From: UBA1876 sp003446665
Lineage (GTDB): Bacteria > Synergistota > Synergistia > Synergistales > Thermovirgaceae
Reading direction: 5' to 3'
DNA length: 64,000 nt
Assembly (NCBI GenBank): GCA_040616305.1
Contig: CP159918.1
Coordinates: forward strand, 682,001-746,000
The position numbers were made by a program, and so were the translations under genes. Of this stretch, positions 52,616 through 62,214 are shown one piece after another (position 1 is the first letter of the stretch; every line of letters begins with the position of its first letter). The notes below the pieces were generated by a model that was given only the letters and a program-made list of their open reading frames with translations, made no database searches and had not been told where the DNA came from.

Positions 52616-53451
52616 TAGTGCCGACGCCGATAGGGAACCTGGAAGACATAACTCTCAGAGCCCTGAAGGTTCTGAGGGAAGCCGATGTCATAGCCTGTGA
52701 AGACACCAGGAGAACTCTTAACCTTCTTAATCATTACAAGGTGAAAAAAACGCTTCTGTCTTATCACGAACACAATGAACGCAAGCGGACGGAGGAGCTT
52801 GTGGCCCGTCTGGAAGAGGGAGTTTTGGTGGCTCTGGTTTCCGACGCGGGTACTCCCGCCGTCTCGGACCCGGGAACGATCCTTCTGAAAGCCTGCATCG
52901 ATAGGGGTATACCCGTTGATGTCCTTCCCGGACCGACGGCCTTCGTGCCGGCTTTAGTCCTTTCCGGGTTTTGCATTGAAAAATTCAGCTTTTTTGGTTT
53001 TCTGCCAAAAAAAGGACGGGAACGCCGCAGGGCGCTTGAATTACTGAAGGAAGCGCCCGGTGCCCTGGTTCTTTATGCTTCGGTTCACCGGATTGAACGG
53101 GACCTCGAGGACCTTGCCACCCTTTTGGGGGAGCGCGAGGCCATGGTGGCCAGGGAGCTGACGAAACTGCATCAGGAAACGCTCCGTGGGAGTCTGTCTG
53201 AATTATCAGATGAAGTGTCTCGCAGGCCTCGCAAGGGGGAATTCGTGATCGTCATAGCACCGGCTCCGGAAAGTCCTGTCGCAAAAGGCGATGACGAATG
53301 GATGGAAGCCGCAGGAGATCTTCGTGAAAGAGGCTTTCCGATGTTAGAGGTTGTCAAGGTCGTCAATGAAAGGTATGGTATACCGAAAAATACCATAAAA
53401 AAATGGTTGCTGAGGCCCGACGGGCCCGAGGAGGGAGAAAAAAATGGCTGA
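52603..53451 (+). CDS. rsmI: 16S rRNA 2'-O-methyltransferase RsmI
   Basis: 282 residues. It methylates the ribose of C1402 in 16S rRNA. Pro-Thr-Pro-Ile-Gly-Asn-Leu at residue 7, Cys-Glu-Asp-Thr-Arg near residue 32, Ser-Asp-Ala-Gly-Thr-Pro near residue 81 and Leu-Pro-Gly-Pro-Thr-Ala near residue 109 are clear family motifs. The TTG start at 52603 is likely; a GTG at 52612 is also in frame. The end overlaps metG by 8 bases. Confidence 0.95.
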   Translation: MPLVIVPTPIGNLEDITLRALKVLREADVIACEDTRRTLNLLNHYKVKKTLLSYHEHNERKRTEELVARLEEGVLVALVSDAGTPAVSDPGTILLKACIDRGIPVDVLPGPTAFVPALVLSGFCIEKFSFFGFLPKKGRERRRALELLKEAPGALVLYASVHRIERDLEDLATLLGEREAMVARELTKLHQETLRGSLSELSDEVSRRPRKGEFVIVIAPAPESPVAKGDDEWMEAAGDLRERGFPMLEVVKVVNERYGIPKNTIKKWLLRPDGPEEGEKNG

Positions 53452-55378
53452 AAACAGGGCCTTTTATATCACAACCCCGATTTATTACGTGAACGATGTA
53501 CCCCACATAGGACACGCCTACACCACGATCGCCGCCGACGCCATGGCAAGGTACAAGCGCATGTGCGGGTACGATGTCATGTTTGCTACGGGGACAGACG
53601 AGCATGGACAGAAGATCCAGCAGGCGGCTTCTTCGAGGGGTCTTTCCCCCCAAAAGCTGGTAGACTCAGTGGTGGTCAACTTCAAAAAACTCTGGGAACG
53701 CCTCTTTATTACTAACACGGATTTCATAAGGACCACAGAAGAGCGTCACATAAGGGTGGTCCAGTGGATTTTCAGTCGCCTTCTGGAAAGGGGCGACATC
53801 TATCTGGGTTCTTATGAAGGATGGTATTGCGTTCCCTGCGAGACCTACTTCACCGAAAGCCAGGCGGCCGAGGGAATGAAGTGTCCGGATTGTGGCAGAC
53901 CACTGGAAAAAATGACCGAGGAAAGTTATTTTTTCAGGATGTCCAGATACCAGAAGCCCCTTCTTGATTATTACGAGAAAAACCCCGATGCCATAATGCC
54001 GAAAACGCGCTACAACGAGGTGCTCAGCTTTATCAGAAGCGGCCTCAGGGACCAGTCCATATCCAGGACAACCGTCAAATGGGGCGTACCGGTTCCGGGC
54101 GACGAAAAACATGTAATCTACGTGTGGTTCGACGCCCTTATCAACTATCTTACGGCCTGCGGCTTCCCCGACGACGATGCGAAAGTGGGAAAATTCTGGC
54201 CCTCCGTCAATCATATCATGGCCAAGGACATCATACGTTTTCACTGCATAGTATGGCCCGCCATGTTGCTTGCCCTTGGAGTAAGTCCGCCGAAGAGGGT
54301 TTTTTCACACGGCTGGTGGACCGTAGAAGGTGACAAGATGTCCAAGTCCAAGGGGAACGTGGTAGACCCCTTCGAAATGGCTGATCTTTACGGCGTAGAC
54401 GCCTTCCGCTATTTCCTTTTGCGGGAGATCCCCTTTGGTGCCGATGGGGATTTCTCTGAAGCGGCCCTGGTGCAGCGGATCAATTCGGATCTTGCCAACG
54501 ACCTGGGCAACTTGCTCAACAGGACTTTGCAGATGGTAAAAAACTTTACCGAGGGGCGGATCCCCGAACCCGGTGAGCTTCAGGACCACGACAAAAGTAT
54601 CAGGGAGCTGGCCGAAAAAACCCTTGAAGAATACAAGAAGTCCATGGACGTATACGCTTTCGACGAAGCCCTTAAATCCGCCTGGACGCTTATCCGTAGG
54701 GGGAACAAGTACATTGACGAGACCATGCCTTGGAAACTCGGACGCGAGCAGAACATAGAGCGTTTGGGTACGGTGCTTTACACGCTTCAGGAGGTACTGC
54801 GCCTTTCCGCGCTTTTGGTGGCGCCCGTGATGCCCGAGACCGCCCGTCGCATCTGGGGCCAGCTCGGGATCGAAGGCGACCCGTCGAAAAGACTGTTTGA
54901 TGAATACACTTGGGGCGACCGTGCCCCCGGGTCCCCCACGGGAGAAAAGGAAGTCCTCTTTCCCAGGATCGACCTGAAAGAGTGGGAGGCCGAAAAGGCG
55001 CAGCGCGACGCCAGAAAAGGGCTGCAGCCTGATCCGGGTGAACATGAAGAGGAGATAACCATCGATGATTTCAGGAAGATAGAGCTGAGGGTAGCCAAAA
55101 TCACCTCTGTGGAAGCAGTTCCCAAAGCAGACAAGCTCTACAAGATTCATCTGGACCTCGGATATGAACGCCGAACCATAGTTTCCGGGATCCGGGAAGC
55201 CTATACCCCGGAGGACCTTGAGGGGATGAGGATAATCGTGATTTGCAACCTGAAACCTGCGACCATACGCGGCGTGCAAAGCAAGGGAATGCTGCTTGCC
55301 GCGGAGACACCCGATGGCGAGGGACTGGCGCTTTTGACGGTGGACAGGGACATCCCGCTGGGTGCGCGGGTTAGATGA
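53444..55378 (+). CDS. metG: Methionyl-tRNA synthetase
   Basis: 644 residues. It charges tRNA-Met. The class I motif is His-Ile-Gly-His near residue 21. A knuckle with Cys-Val-Pro-Cys and Cys-Pro-Asp-Cys (residues 128-148) should bind one zinc, and Lys-Met-Ser-Lys-Ser is near residue 297. The C-terminal 105 residues are a tRNA-binding EMAP-like domain for dimerisation. ATG 53444 has GGAGGGAG just upstream. Confidence 0.97.
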   Translation: MAENRAFYITTPIYYVNDVPHIGHAYTTIAADAMARYKRMCGYDVMFATGTDEHGQKIQQAASSRGLSPQKLVDSVVVNFKKLWERLFITNTDFIRTTEERHIRVVQWIFSRLLERGDIYLGSYEGWYCVPCETYFTESQAAEGMKCPDCGRPLEKMTEESYFFRMSRYQKPLLDYYEKNPDAIMPKTRYNEVLSFIRSGLRDQSISRTTVKWGVPVPGDEKHVIYVWFDALINYLTACGFPDDDAKVGKFWPSVNHIMAKDIIRFHCIVWPAMLLALGVSPPKRVFSHGWWTVEGDKMSKSKGNVVDPFEMADLYGVDAFRYFLLREIPFGADGDFSEAALVQRINSDLANDLGNLLNRTLQMVKNFTEGRIPEPGELQDHDKSIRELAEKTLEEYKKSMDVYAFDEALKSAWTLIRRGNKYIDETMPWKLGREQNIERLGTVLYTLQEVLRLSALLVAPVMPETARRIWGQLGIEGDPSKRLFDEYTWGDRAPGSPTGEKEVLFPRIDLKEWEAEKAQRDARKGLQPDPGEHEEEITIDDFRKIELRVAKITSVEAVPKADKLYKIHLDLGYERRTIVSGIREAYTPEDLEGMRIIVICNLKPATIRGVQSKGMLLAAETPDGEGLALLTVDRDIPLGARVR

Positions 55379-55405
55379 CGGAAAGATCGTAAGGGAAATA
55401 ACCTC

Positions 55406-56194
55406 ATGAATTTCGCAGGATATATCGACACACATTGCCACTTGGCGATGCATCCTCTTGTAGAGGATGTTCCTGGAGTCATAGCGAGAGCCCGCGACTG
55501 CGGGCTTTCTCGCATGTTGGTAGTAGCTTCCGACGGAAAAAGCTCACAAGGCGTGTTAGACCTCGTCGAACGTTACGGTAGGGATGGACTCTCGGCAGCA
55601 GTAGGAATACATCCTCATGACGCGAAAAGCTGTCCAGGCGGTCTTCCCTCTGAAATCAGGGAATTCGCCGGTCTTCCCGCAGTGGCGGCCATTGGTGAAA
55701 CGGGCCTTGACTATTATTATGATCATTCACCCCGAGAGGTCCAACGGGCCCTTTTCAGGGAACATATCGACCTGGCCAGGGATTTGGGAAAGCCTCTGGT
55801 TGTCCACATAAGGGATGCCTACGACGACGCCTTACAGATACTTGAGGAAGAAAGGGCTTCGGACTGCGGCGGAGTGATCCACTGTTTTTCCGCAACAGTG
55901 GAGTACGCCCGAAAGGCGATGGAACTCGGATTCTACATTTCTTTTTCGGGGCTTGTTACCTTTCCAAATGCCGGAAACTTGAGAAAAACGGCGGCGCTTC
56001 TTCCAGAGGAGGTAATACTTTGCGAGACCGACGCGCCCTTTCTTGCGCCCCAGCCGGTAAGAGGAAAAACGAATGAACCTGCGAATGTCCGTTTTGTTTA
56101 TGAAGAAATCGCGCGTTCGCGGGGCGTTGCTCTTGACGAACTGGTGGCTGTCGTTGAAAGAAACGCCACGAGGCTTTTCGGATGGGGAGTGTGA
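55406..56194 (+). CDS. TatD family metal-dependent hydrolase
   Basis: 262 residues. Asp-Thr-His-Cys-His near residue 8, Gly-Ile-His-Pro-His near residue 71, Gly-Glu-Thr-Gly-Leu-Asp near residue 96, His-Cys-Phe-Ser near residue 158 and Glu-Thr-Asp-Ala-Pro-Phe near residue 209 are the TatD metal and signature motifs. The family includes 3'-exonucleases. Its end overlaps tgt by 13 bases. Confidence 0.92.
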   Translation: MNFAGYIDTHCHLAMHPLVEDVPGVIARARDCGLSRMLVVASDGKSSQGVLDLVERYGRDGLSAAVGIHPHDAKSCPGGLPSEIREFAGLPAVAAIGETGLDYYYDHSPREVQRALFREHIDLARDLGKPLVVHIRDAYDDALQILEEERASDCGGVIHCFSATVEYARKAMELGFYISFSGLVTFPNAGNLRKTAALLPEEVILCETDAPFLAPQPVRGKTNEPANVRFVYEEIARSRGVALDELVAVVERNATRLFGWGV

Positions 56195-57321
56195 ATGGCT
56201 TGGGTTGTTTCAGGATAGAAGCTTCCTGTCAGAAAACAGGTGCGCGAGCTGGTATACTCGAGACGCGACATGGTTTCGTGAAGACACCTGTGTTCATGCC
56301 CGTGGGGACACAGGCCACGGTAAAGGCCATGGCCCCTTTCGAGCTCAAAGCGATCGGCTCGCAGATCATCCTTTCGAATACGTATCATCTCTACCTGCGG
56401 CCCGGGCAGGATGTGATAAACGAAGCGGGTGGCCTGCACAAATTCATGGGCTGGGATCGACCAATACTGACCGACAGCGGCGGATTCCAGGTTTTTTCCC
56501 TGTCGGACCTGAGGGAAGTGAACGATGAAGGTGTGGTCTTCCAGTCACATCTGGACGGCAGAAGGCATTTTCTTACGCCTGAACTGGCCGTCAGTATACA
56601 AGAGAAGCTGGGAAGCGACATCGCAATGTGTCTCGACGAATGTGTCCCCTACCCCTGCGATGAAAAAAGATCCGCCGGAGCCGTTAAAAGGACCATAGAA
56701 TGGGCTGCCCGTTGCAAAAAAGCCCATTCGCGGGAAGGCCAGCTGCTTTTCGGAATAGTCCAGGGATCGATTTTCCCTTCCCAGAGGCGCCATTGTGCCG
56801 AGGCCCTTTCGGAAGCGGATTTTCCTGGATACGGCATCGGGGGTCTCTCAGTGGGCGAGCCTCACGAAATCATGTACGAAATGCTGGACGAACTTGCCCC
56901 GGTCCTGCCGGCGCTAAAACCGCGCTACCTTATGGGAGTTGGATATCCGCCCAACCTCATTGAAGGTGTTGCCAGGGGCGTGGACATGTTTGACTGCGTC
57001 CTTCCTACCAGGCTTGGTCGAAACGGTACGGTCTTTACCTCGAGAGGAAGGCTTAATATCAAAAACAGCGTATTCGAAAGGGACTTTGGCCCCATCGAAC
57101 AGGGTTGTACCTGTTACGCCTGCAGGACAGTGACGAGAGCCTATATACGTCATCTGTACCGGTCGAGGGAAATATTGGCTTCGCGGCTGTGCACCTGGCA
57201 TAATCTTCATTTCCTCCAGAAGTTAATGGAACGCGTAAGAAGTGCTATAGTCGAGGGGACCTTCGAAATGTTCCGCAAGGAATTCAACGAGACCTTCAGG
57301 GATGGTGAGAATACGCCTTGA
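56182..57321 (+). CDS. tgt: tRNA-guanine transglycosylase
   Basis: 379 residues. It exchanges G34 for a queuosine precursor in tRNAs with GUN anticodons. Thr-Asp-Ser-Gly-Gly-Phe-Gln-Val-Phe-Ser near residue 94 has the general base Asp, Phe-Asp-Cys-Val-Leu-Pro-Thr-Arg near residue 270 has the nucleophile Asp, and Cys-Thr-Cys-Tyr-Ala-Cys with a later His are the zinc ligands. The N-terminus is about 10 residues longer than common. No queA or other queuosine genes are adjacent. Confidence 0.95.
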   Translation: MGSVNGLGCFRIEASCQKTGARAGILETRHGFVKTPVFMPVGTQATVKAMAPFELKAIGSQIILSNTYHLYLRPGQDVINEAGGLHKFMGWDRPILTDSGGFQVFSLSDLREVNDEGVVFQSHLDGRRHFLTPELAVSIQEKLGSDIAMCLDECVPYPCDEKRSAGAVKRTIEWAARCKKAHSREGQLLFGIVQGSIFPSQRRHCAEALSEADFPGYGIGGLSVGEPHEIMYEMLDELAPVLPALKPRYLMGVGYPPNLIEGVARGVDMFDCVLPTRLGRNGTVFTSRGRLNIKNSVFERDFGPIEQGCTCYACRTVTRAYIRHLYRSREILASRLCTWHNLHFLQKLMERVRSAIVEGTFEMFRKEFNETFRDGENTP

Positions 57322-58286
57322 ACACGGAGATACTGCCTGTCGATAAATGGAATCCCGATGAAAGGGTACTGGATTATGCCGCAGGAATACTCAAAGAAGG
57401 TGGACTTGTCGCCTTCCCTACCGAGACGGTATACGGGCTTGGGGCGAATGCTCTCGATGCCGGTGCTGTTTTGAAGATCTTTGATGCCAAGGGCAGGCCT
57501 GCAGATAACCCCCTGATAGTACACGTTTCTTCGAGGGAACAGGCTAGGGATGTAGCAGTTGTCGAAGACCGCGCCGAAGCTTTGATGGAAAGGTTCTGGC
57601 CCGGGCCTTTGACCCTGGTGTTGCCGGCAAAGTCTGGAGTTCCCAAAGAGGTGACGGCCGGTTTGGAAACTTTAGCCGTGAGAATGCCCGATCATCCAGT
57701 GGCCCTGGGACTCATAGAACGGGCCGGACTGCCCCTGGCGGCCCCAAGCGCGAACAAAAGCGGAAGACCCAGTCCGACGACGGCACAGACAGTTTACGAC
57801 GATCTTGCCGGCAAAATACCGCTCATTCTCGACGCGGGTCCGACGGAGGTGGGCATGGAGTCCACCGTCTGCGCTATCGAAAAAGAGAGCCTGCGCATTT
57901 TCAGGCCCGGTGGCTGTACCCTCGAGGAGCTTGGCAAATTCGCCGAAAAAATCGTCTTCGAGACGGAAGGAGACCTGTCGAAATCGTCTCCGGGGTTGCG
58001 GCACAGGCACTATGCTCCGCAGGTGCCCTTGGTGCTCTACGACCCGGAGGCGAGGAAACCTTCCTTTTTTGAAAAAGGGCGTACCGGCTACATTGGAATG
58101 AACGTCCCTCCCTTTTCGGCGCTGCGGGTGATACGCTTCGATTCACCCGCTCATTTTGGAAGAGGTTTTTTCGCTGCACTTCGTGAGATGGAAAAGGAAG
58201 TTGACCTTATCGTAGTGGAACTGCCACCAGCCGAAGGAATAGGATATGCTCTACGGGACAGGATAAAGCGTGCTGCCGGAGGGTAA
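57318..58286 (+). CDS. tsaC: L-threonylcarbamoyladenylate synthase (TsaC/Sua5)
   Basis: 322 residues. It makes threonylcarbamoyl-AMP for TsaD. The YrdC domain has Phe-Pro-Thr-Glu-Thr-Val-Tyr-Gly-Leu-Gly near residue 33, Lys-Gly-Arg-Pro-Ala-Asp-Asn-Pro-Leu near residue 58 and Ala-Pro-Ser-Ala-Asn-Lys-Ser-Gly. The extra C-terminal region of about 110 residues, with His-Tyr-Ala-Pro, marks the longer Sua5 form. TTG 57318 overlaps the tgt stop. Confidence 0.95.
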   Translation: MNTEILPVDKWNPDERVLDYAAGILKEGGLVAFPTETVYGLGANALDAGAVLKIFDAKGRPADNPLIVHVSSREQARDVAVVEDRAEALMERFWPGPLTLVLPAKSGVPKEVTAGLETLAVRMPDHPVALGLIERAGLPLAAPSANKSGRPSPTTAQTVYDDLAGKIPLILDAGPTEVGMESTVCAIEKESLRIFRPGGCTLEELGKFAEKIVFETEGDLSKSSPGLRHRHYAPQVPLVLYDPEARKPSFFEKGRTGYIGMNVPPFSALRVIRFDSPAHFGRGFFAALREMEKEVDLIVVELPPAEGIGYALRDRIKRAAGG

Positions 58287-58290
58287 GGAC

Positions 58291-58319
58291 TTGCCAAAAC
58301 GTGTGGCCGTTGTTACAAT
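58291..58319 (+). promoter_or_regulatory. Promoter of tRNA-Leu
   Basis: TTGCCA (58291-58296), 17 bases, TACAAT (58314-58319). The tRNA begins 15 bases after the -10 box. The match is good and the spacing ideal. Confidence 0.75.
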
Positions 58320-58334
58320 CATCGCCGTTGGAAA

Positions 58335-58420
58335 GGGGAAGTGGCGGAATGGTAGACGCGCTGGCCTCAGGAGCCAGTGTCCGTAAGGATGTGGGGGTTC
58401 GAATCCCCCCTTCCCCACCA
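58335..58420 (+). tRNA. tRNA-Leu (anticodon CAG)
   Basis: 86 bases with the CCA encoded. Acceptor arms GGGGAAG and CTTCCCC pair fully, the anticodon stem CTGGC/GCCAG encloses CTCAGGA with anticodon CAG (codon CUG), the long variable arm marks a class II tRNA, and the T arm is GGGGG-TTCGAAT-CCCCC. It reads the common leucine codon CUG. Confidence 0.97.
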
Positions 58421-58501
58421 GGTTTATCCGAAAACCCGTAATGAACGGGGTGTGCAACCGATAAAGGAGGCGCCTGTCCCTTACCAAAAAAGAGAGATAA
58501 G

Positions 58502-58535
58502 GGGTCATGCCGTGTCCCTTGACATGGTATGACCC
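58502..58535 (+). promoter_or_regulatory. Long inverted repeat overlapping the rpoB -35 box
   Basis: Arms 58502-58516 and 58521-58535 form a 15-base stem (two G-U pairs as RNA) with a 4-base loop. It could be the tRNA-Leu terminator (a short TTTCGTT tail follows) or an operator, since the rpoB -35 TTGACA is inside it. The sequence shows the dyad; the role is not settled. Confidence 0.65.
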
Positions 58536-58547
58536 TTTCGTTATCCT
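58519..58547 (+). promoter_or_regulatory. Probable rpoBC promoter
   Basis: A perfect TTGACA (58519-58524), 17 bases, TATCCT (58542-58547). The -10 is only a 4 of 6 match, but the -35 and spacing are ideal. Transcription would start near 58554, 52 bases before rpoB. Confidence 0.55.
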
Positions 58548-58605
58548 ATTAGTTTGTCACGCAAAGATTCCTAATCCCCCAATGCAGGGAGGTTGTGTTT
58601 CTCCC

Positions 58606-61600
58606 ATGGCCGAATTTGTTTCAGTTAGCAGCAAACGTAAGCGACTGACTTTTGGTCGCGCCCGCGACCTGGTTGAACTTCCGGACCTTGTCGCGGTTCA
58701 GCGGGATTCCTTCCGATGGTTCTTTCAGCTCGATGAGTCTGGAGAGCTGAAAGATGCCGCGGAAAGGGAAAGTGTGGGTATTCAGGAGCTCTTCGATGAG
58801 ATCTTCCCTATCGAGAGTTATGATGGTTCTTTCGCCCTGGAATTTGTCGATTACACTTTGGAGCCGTCCTCGATCACCCAGGAAGAAGCAAGAAAAAGGG
58901 ACATGACATGGTCCCGGCCGGTGCGAGCCACTATTCGCCTGGTGAACAGAAAGACCCTCGAAATCAAGGAAGAGGACGTCTACCTTGGAGATTTCCCCAC
59001 AATGACAGAACGGGGAACCTTCATCATCAACGGGACGGAAAGGGTCGTGGTGAACCAGTTGGCCCGGTCGGCTGGAGTCTATTTCAGCGCCGAGGAAGGA
59101 GTACCAGGCCAGGAACGGTACGCCGCAAAGGTAATCCCCGACAGGGGGGCATGGCTTGAATTCGACCTAACCCCGGGCGAGGTAATCTCCGTCAATATCG
59201 ACAACAAGAAAAAGCTTCCGGTGACGATGCTCCTGAAGGCCTTTGGCGTCAAGGGCAACGACGAAATACTGAAGCTCTTCAACGGGGTCGAGGAACAGGT
59301 TGATCTCGTGGAAGACGAGGTCCGCGGGCATCTTATAGCCGAGAACGTCAGTAATGAGTCGGGACAGATTTTGATCCACCGCAACAAGCGTATCACCAAG
59401 GAAGACCTCGAGATTCTGTGGAACCTTGGCCGAACTAAAGTGTGGGTCTGGAAGGTCAATGGTGCCTTCGCTGCTACCCTCGAAAGGGATAACACCAGGA
59501 CCGGCGACGATGCGGTGCTGGAAATATTCAGGCGACTAAGGCCGAATGAACCGGCTCGCATGGAAAACGCCAAAGAGTATGTCTACGGGCTCTTCTTCGA
59601 TTCCAGACGTTACAATCTCGGACGGGTGGGTCGCTACAAGCTGAATCGCAGACTTGGACTGGACGTGCCTGAATCCACGCGGCTCCTTACGATCGAGGAT
59701 ATCGTCAGTATAGTCCAGGAATTGCTCAACCTGAGAAAAGGGACCGGCCGCGTCGACGACATAGATCACCTCGGAAACAGGCGCGTGCGGGCTGTGGGCG
59801 AGTTGCTCCAGAACCAGGTACGGATAGGCCTTTTGAGGATGGAACGTATCGCCAAGGAACGCATGACCACTATTCCCGACCTTAACGAAGCGACCGCGAG
59901 GGACCTCATTAACGTGCGCCCCATCTCGGCGTCACTCAGGGAGTTTTTTGGTTCAGGCCAGCTTTCACAGTTCATGGACCAGACCAACCCGTTGGCGGAA
60001 TTGACGCACCGGAGGCGCCTTTCGGCCCTCGGGCCCGGCGGGTTGAGCCGTGAAAGAGCTGGTTTCGAAGCAAGAGACGTACATTACACCCACTACGGAA
60101 GGGTTTGTCCCATAGAAACACCTGAAGGGCCCAACATTGGTCTCGTGACGTCCCTCGCGGTGTATTCTAGGATTAACGAATACGGCTTCCTGCAGTCTCC
60201 GAAAAGAAAAGTGGAAAACGGCATCGTAACCAACAAGGTGGAGTACCTTTCCGCTGACGAGGAAGACGAATTCTACGTGGGCAGGGCGAATACACCCCTC
60301 ACCCCGGACGGTTCGATCGCCGAAGAGGAAGTGCACGTAAGGTACAGGGACGATATCGTAGAAGTAAGGCCGGAGGAGGTCCAGTATCTGGATGTGTCTC
60401 CGAAGCAGATTGTTTCGGCCTCCACAGCGCTGATCCCCTTCCTCGAACACGACGACGCTAACCGAGCACTTATGGGGTCCAACATGCAACGCCAGGCCGT
60501 CCCACTGATCCAACCCGAGGCACCGCGGATCGGAACGGGCATAGAGGCCAAGATCGCAAAGGATTCCGGTTCCTGTGTTACGGCAAGACGTGCGGGGACA
60601 ATTACCTATGTCGACTCTGGGAAAATCATAATACAGCCTGCGGACGGTGGAGAACCCGACGAGTATCACCTCGTTAAATTCAGGCGATCAAATCAGGGAA
60701 CGGTCATACACCAGAAACCGATCGTAAAAGTGGGAGAGATGGTCGCCGCGGGCGACATCCTTGCCGACGGCCAGTCCGTCGAGAGCGGGGAGCTGGCGCT
60801 GGGCAGAAACATCCGGGTTGCTTTCGTCTCCTGGGAAGGCTACAACTACGAAGACGCGATATTGGTTAGTGAAAGACTCGTAAAAGACGACATGTTCACA
60901 TCCATACACATAGAAGAATATGAAACCGAGGCACGTGACACCAAGCTGGGGCCCGAGGAAATCACCAGGGATATCCCGAACGTCGGAGAGGATGCCCTCA
61001 AAAATCTCGATGAAACGGGCGTCGTCCGCGTAGGCGCGGAAGTCACGACCGGGGATATCCTGGTAGGGAAGGTCACTCCCAAGGGAGAGACAGACCAGAC
61101 CCCCGAAGAAAAACTGCTAAGGGCCATTTTCGGTGAAAAAGCCAGAGAGGTCAGAGACACTTCCTTGCGAATCCCTCATGGCGAAGGCGGCAAGGTAGTT
61201 GCCGTGAAACGGCTGAGCAGGCTTGAAAACGGCGATGAATTGAGCCCTGGGGTTAACGAAGTGATAAAGGTATACGTGGCCCAGCTCAGGAAAATAACCG
61301 TAGGCGACAAGATGGCGGGGCGTCACGGGAACAAGGGTGTTGTATCCAGAATCCTTCCGGAGGAGGATATGCCCTACATGCCGGACGGCACTCCCGTCGA
61401 TGTGGTTTTGAACCCCCTGGGTGTCCCTAGCCGTATGAACCTCGGCCAGGTCCTGGAGACGATAATGGGTTTTGTCGCAGAAAAGAGGGGTTGGTACGTT
61501 TCCACTCCGGTTTTCGAAGGGGCCAAAGAAGGCGAGATTTTCGAACTGATCGAGGACTTGCGTAAGGACGGCTTCCCCTGGCTCACAGAAGACGGCAGTA

Positions 61601-62214
61601 TGACCCTCTACGACGGACGGACGGGAGAGCCGATGGAATACCCTGTCACTGTAGGTTCGATGTACATGATGAAGCTCATCCACCTCGTGGATGACAAGAT
61701 CCACGCCAGGTCAATCGGACCTTACAGCCTCATCACCCAGCAGCCGCTGGGGGGCAAGGCCCAGTTCGGGGGACAGAGGTTCGGCGAAATGGAAGTATGG
61801 GCGCTGGAAGGATATGGAGCGGCCCATATACTCCAGGAAATGCTGACAGTAAAGTCCGACGACATAAGAGGCAGGCTCAAGACCTACGAGCGTATAGTCA
61901 AGGGACAGAACCTTTCTGATCCAGGTGTCCCCGAGAGTTTCCGGGTTCTTGTCAAAGAACTGCAGGGCCTTGGGCTCGACGTCGAAATTTCTTACGATGA
62001 CGGAAGCCGGGGAGAACTCGTTTACGAAGAAGAAGAAGAATACTTCCCGCGCTCCGGGCGGGGGAAAAGGGAACGGGCGGAAGAAAGCCCGGTCCGCCGT
62101 ATGGAAGATATGTTCATAAACACCGGCGAAAATGACGCCATCGAAAAAGATAACGAGGGCGAATCGGTTTTTTTTGAAGATGTCCAGGACCCGAAAGAGG
62201 GGGCTGATGAATAA
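58606..62214 (+). CDS. rpoB: RNA polymerase beta subunit
   Basis: 1202 residues. ATG 58606 gives the normal N-terminus, although the GGGAGG Shine-Dalgarno is about 13 bases away; the frame also stays open upstream to 58507, where it is unlike RpoB. The rifampicin pocket segment Gly-Ser-Gly-Gln-Leu-Ser-Gln-Phe-Met-Asp-Gln and Arg-Arg-Leu-Ser-Ala-Leu-Gly-Pro-Gly-Gly are wild-type-like except Gly at the second Ser position of the E. coli motif. The acidic Glu-rich tail (about residues 1140-1202) is notable. It is not preceded by rplJ-rplL here. rpoC follows directly. Confidence 0.97.
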   Translation: MAEFVSVSSKRKRLTFGRARDLVELPDLVAVQRDSFRWFFQLDESGELKDAAERESVGIQELFDEIFPIESYDGSFALEFVDYTLEPSSITQEEARKRDMTWSRPVRATIRLVNRKTLEIKEEDVYLGDFPTMTERGTFIINGTERVVVNQLARSAGVYFSAEEGVPGQERYAAKVIPDRGAWLEFDLTPGEVISVNIDNKKKLPVTMLLKAFGVKGNDEILKLFNGVEEQVDLVEDEVRGHLIAENVSNESGQILIHRNKRITKEDLEILWNLGRTKVWVWKVNGAFAATLERDNTRTGDDAVLEIFRRLRPNEPARMENAKEYVYGLFFDSRRYNLGRVGRYKLNRRLGLDVPESTRLLTIEDIVSIVQELLNLRKGTGRVDDIDHLGNRRVRAVGELLQNQVRIGLLRMERIAKERMTTIPDLNEATARDLINVRPISASLREFFGSGQLSQFMDQTNPLAELTHRRRLSALGPGGLSRERAGFEARDVHYTHYGRVCPIETPEGPNIGLVTSLAVYSRINEYGFLQSPKRKVENGIVTNKVEYLSADEEDEFYVGRANTPLTPDGSIAEEEVHVRYRDDIVEVRPEEVQYLDVSPKQIVSASTALIPFLEHDDANRALMGSNMQRQAVPLIQPEAPRIGTGIEAKIAKDSGSCVTARRAGTITYVDSGKIIIQPADGGEPDEYHLVKFRRSNQGTVIHQKPIVKVGEMVAAGDILADGQSVESGELALGRNIRVAFVSWEGYNYEDAILVSERLVKDDMFTSIHIEEYETEARDTKLGPEEITRDIPNVGEDALKNLDETGVVRVGAEVTTGDILVGKVTPKGETDQTPEEKLLRAIFGEKAREVRDTSLRIPHGEGGKVVAVKRLSRLENGDELSPGVNEVIKVYVAQLRKITVGDKMAGRHGNKGVVSRILPEEDMPYMPDGTPVDVVLNPLGVPSRMNLGQVLETIMGFVAEKRGWYVSTPVFEGAKEGEIFELIEDLRKDGFPWLTEDGSMTLYDGRTGEPMEYPVTVGSMYMMKLIHLVDDKIHARSIGPYSLITQQPLGGKAQFGGQRFGEMEVWALEGYGAAHILQEMLTVKSDDIRGRLKTYERIVKGQNLSDPGVPESFRVLVKELQGLGLDVEISYDDGSRGELVYEEEEEYFPRSGRGKRERAEESPVRRMEDMFINTGENDAIEKDNEGESVFFEDVQDPKEGADE

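Noticed and set aside
54305..55453. Long minus-strand frame opposite metG
   Set aside because: Antisense of a complete and well conserved gene.
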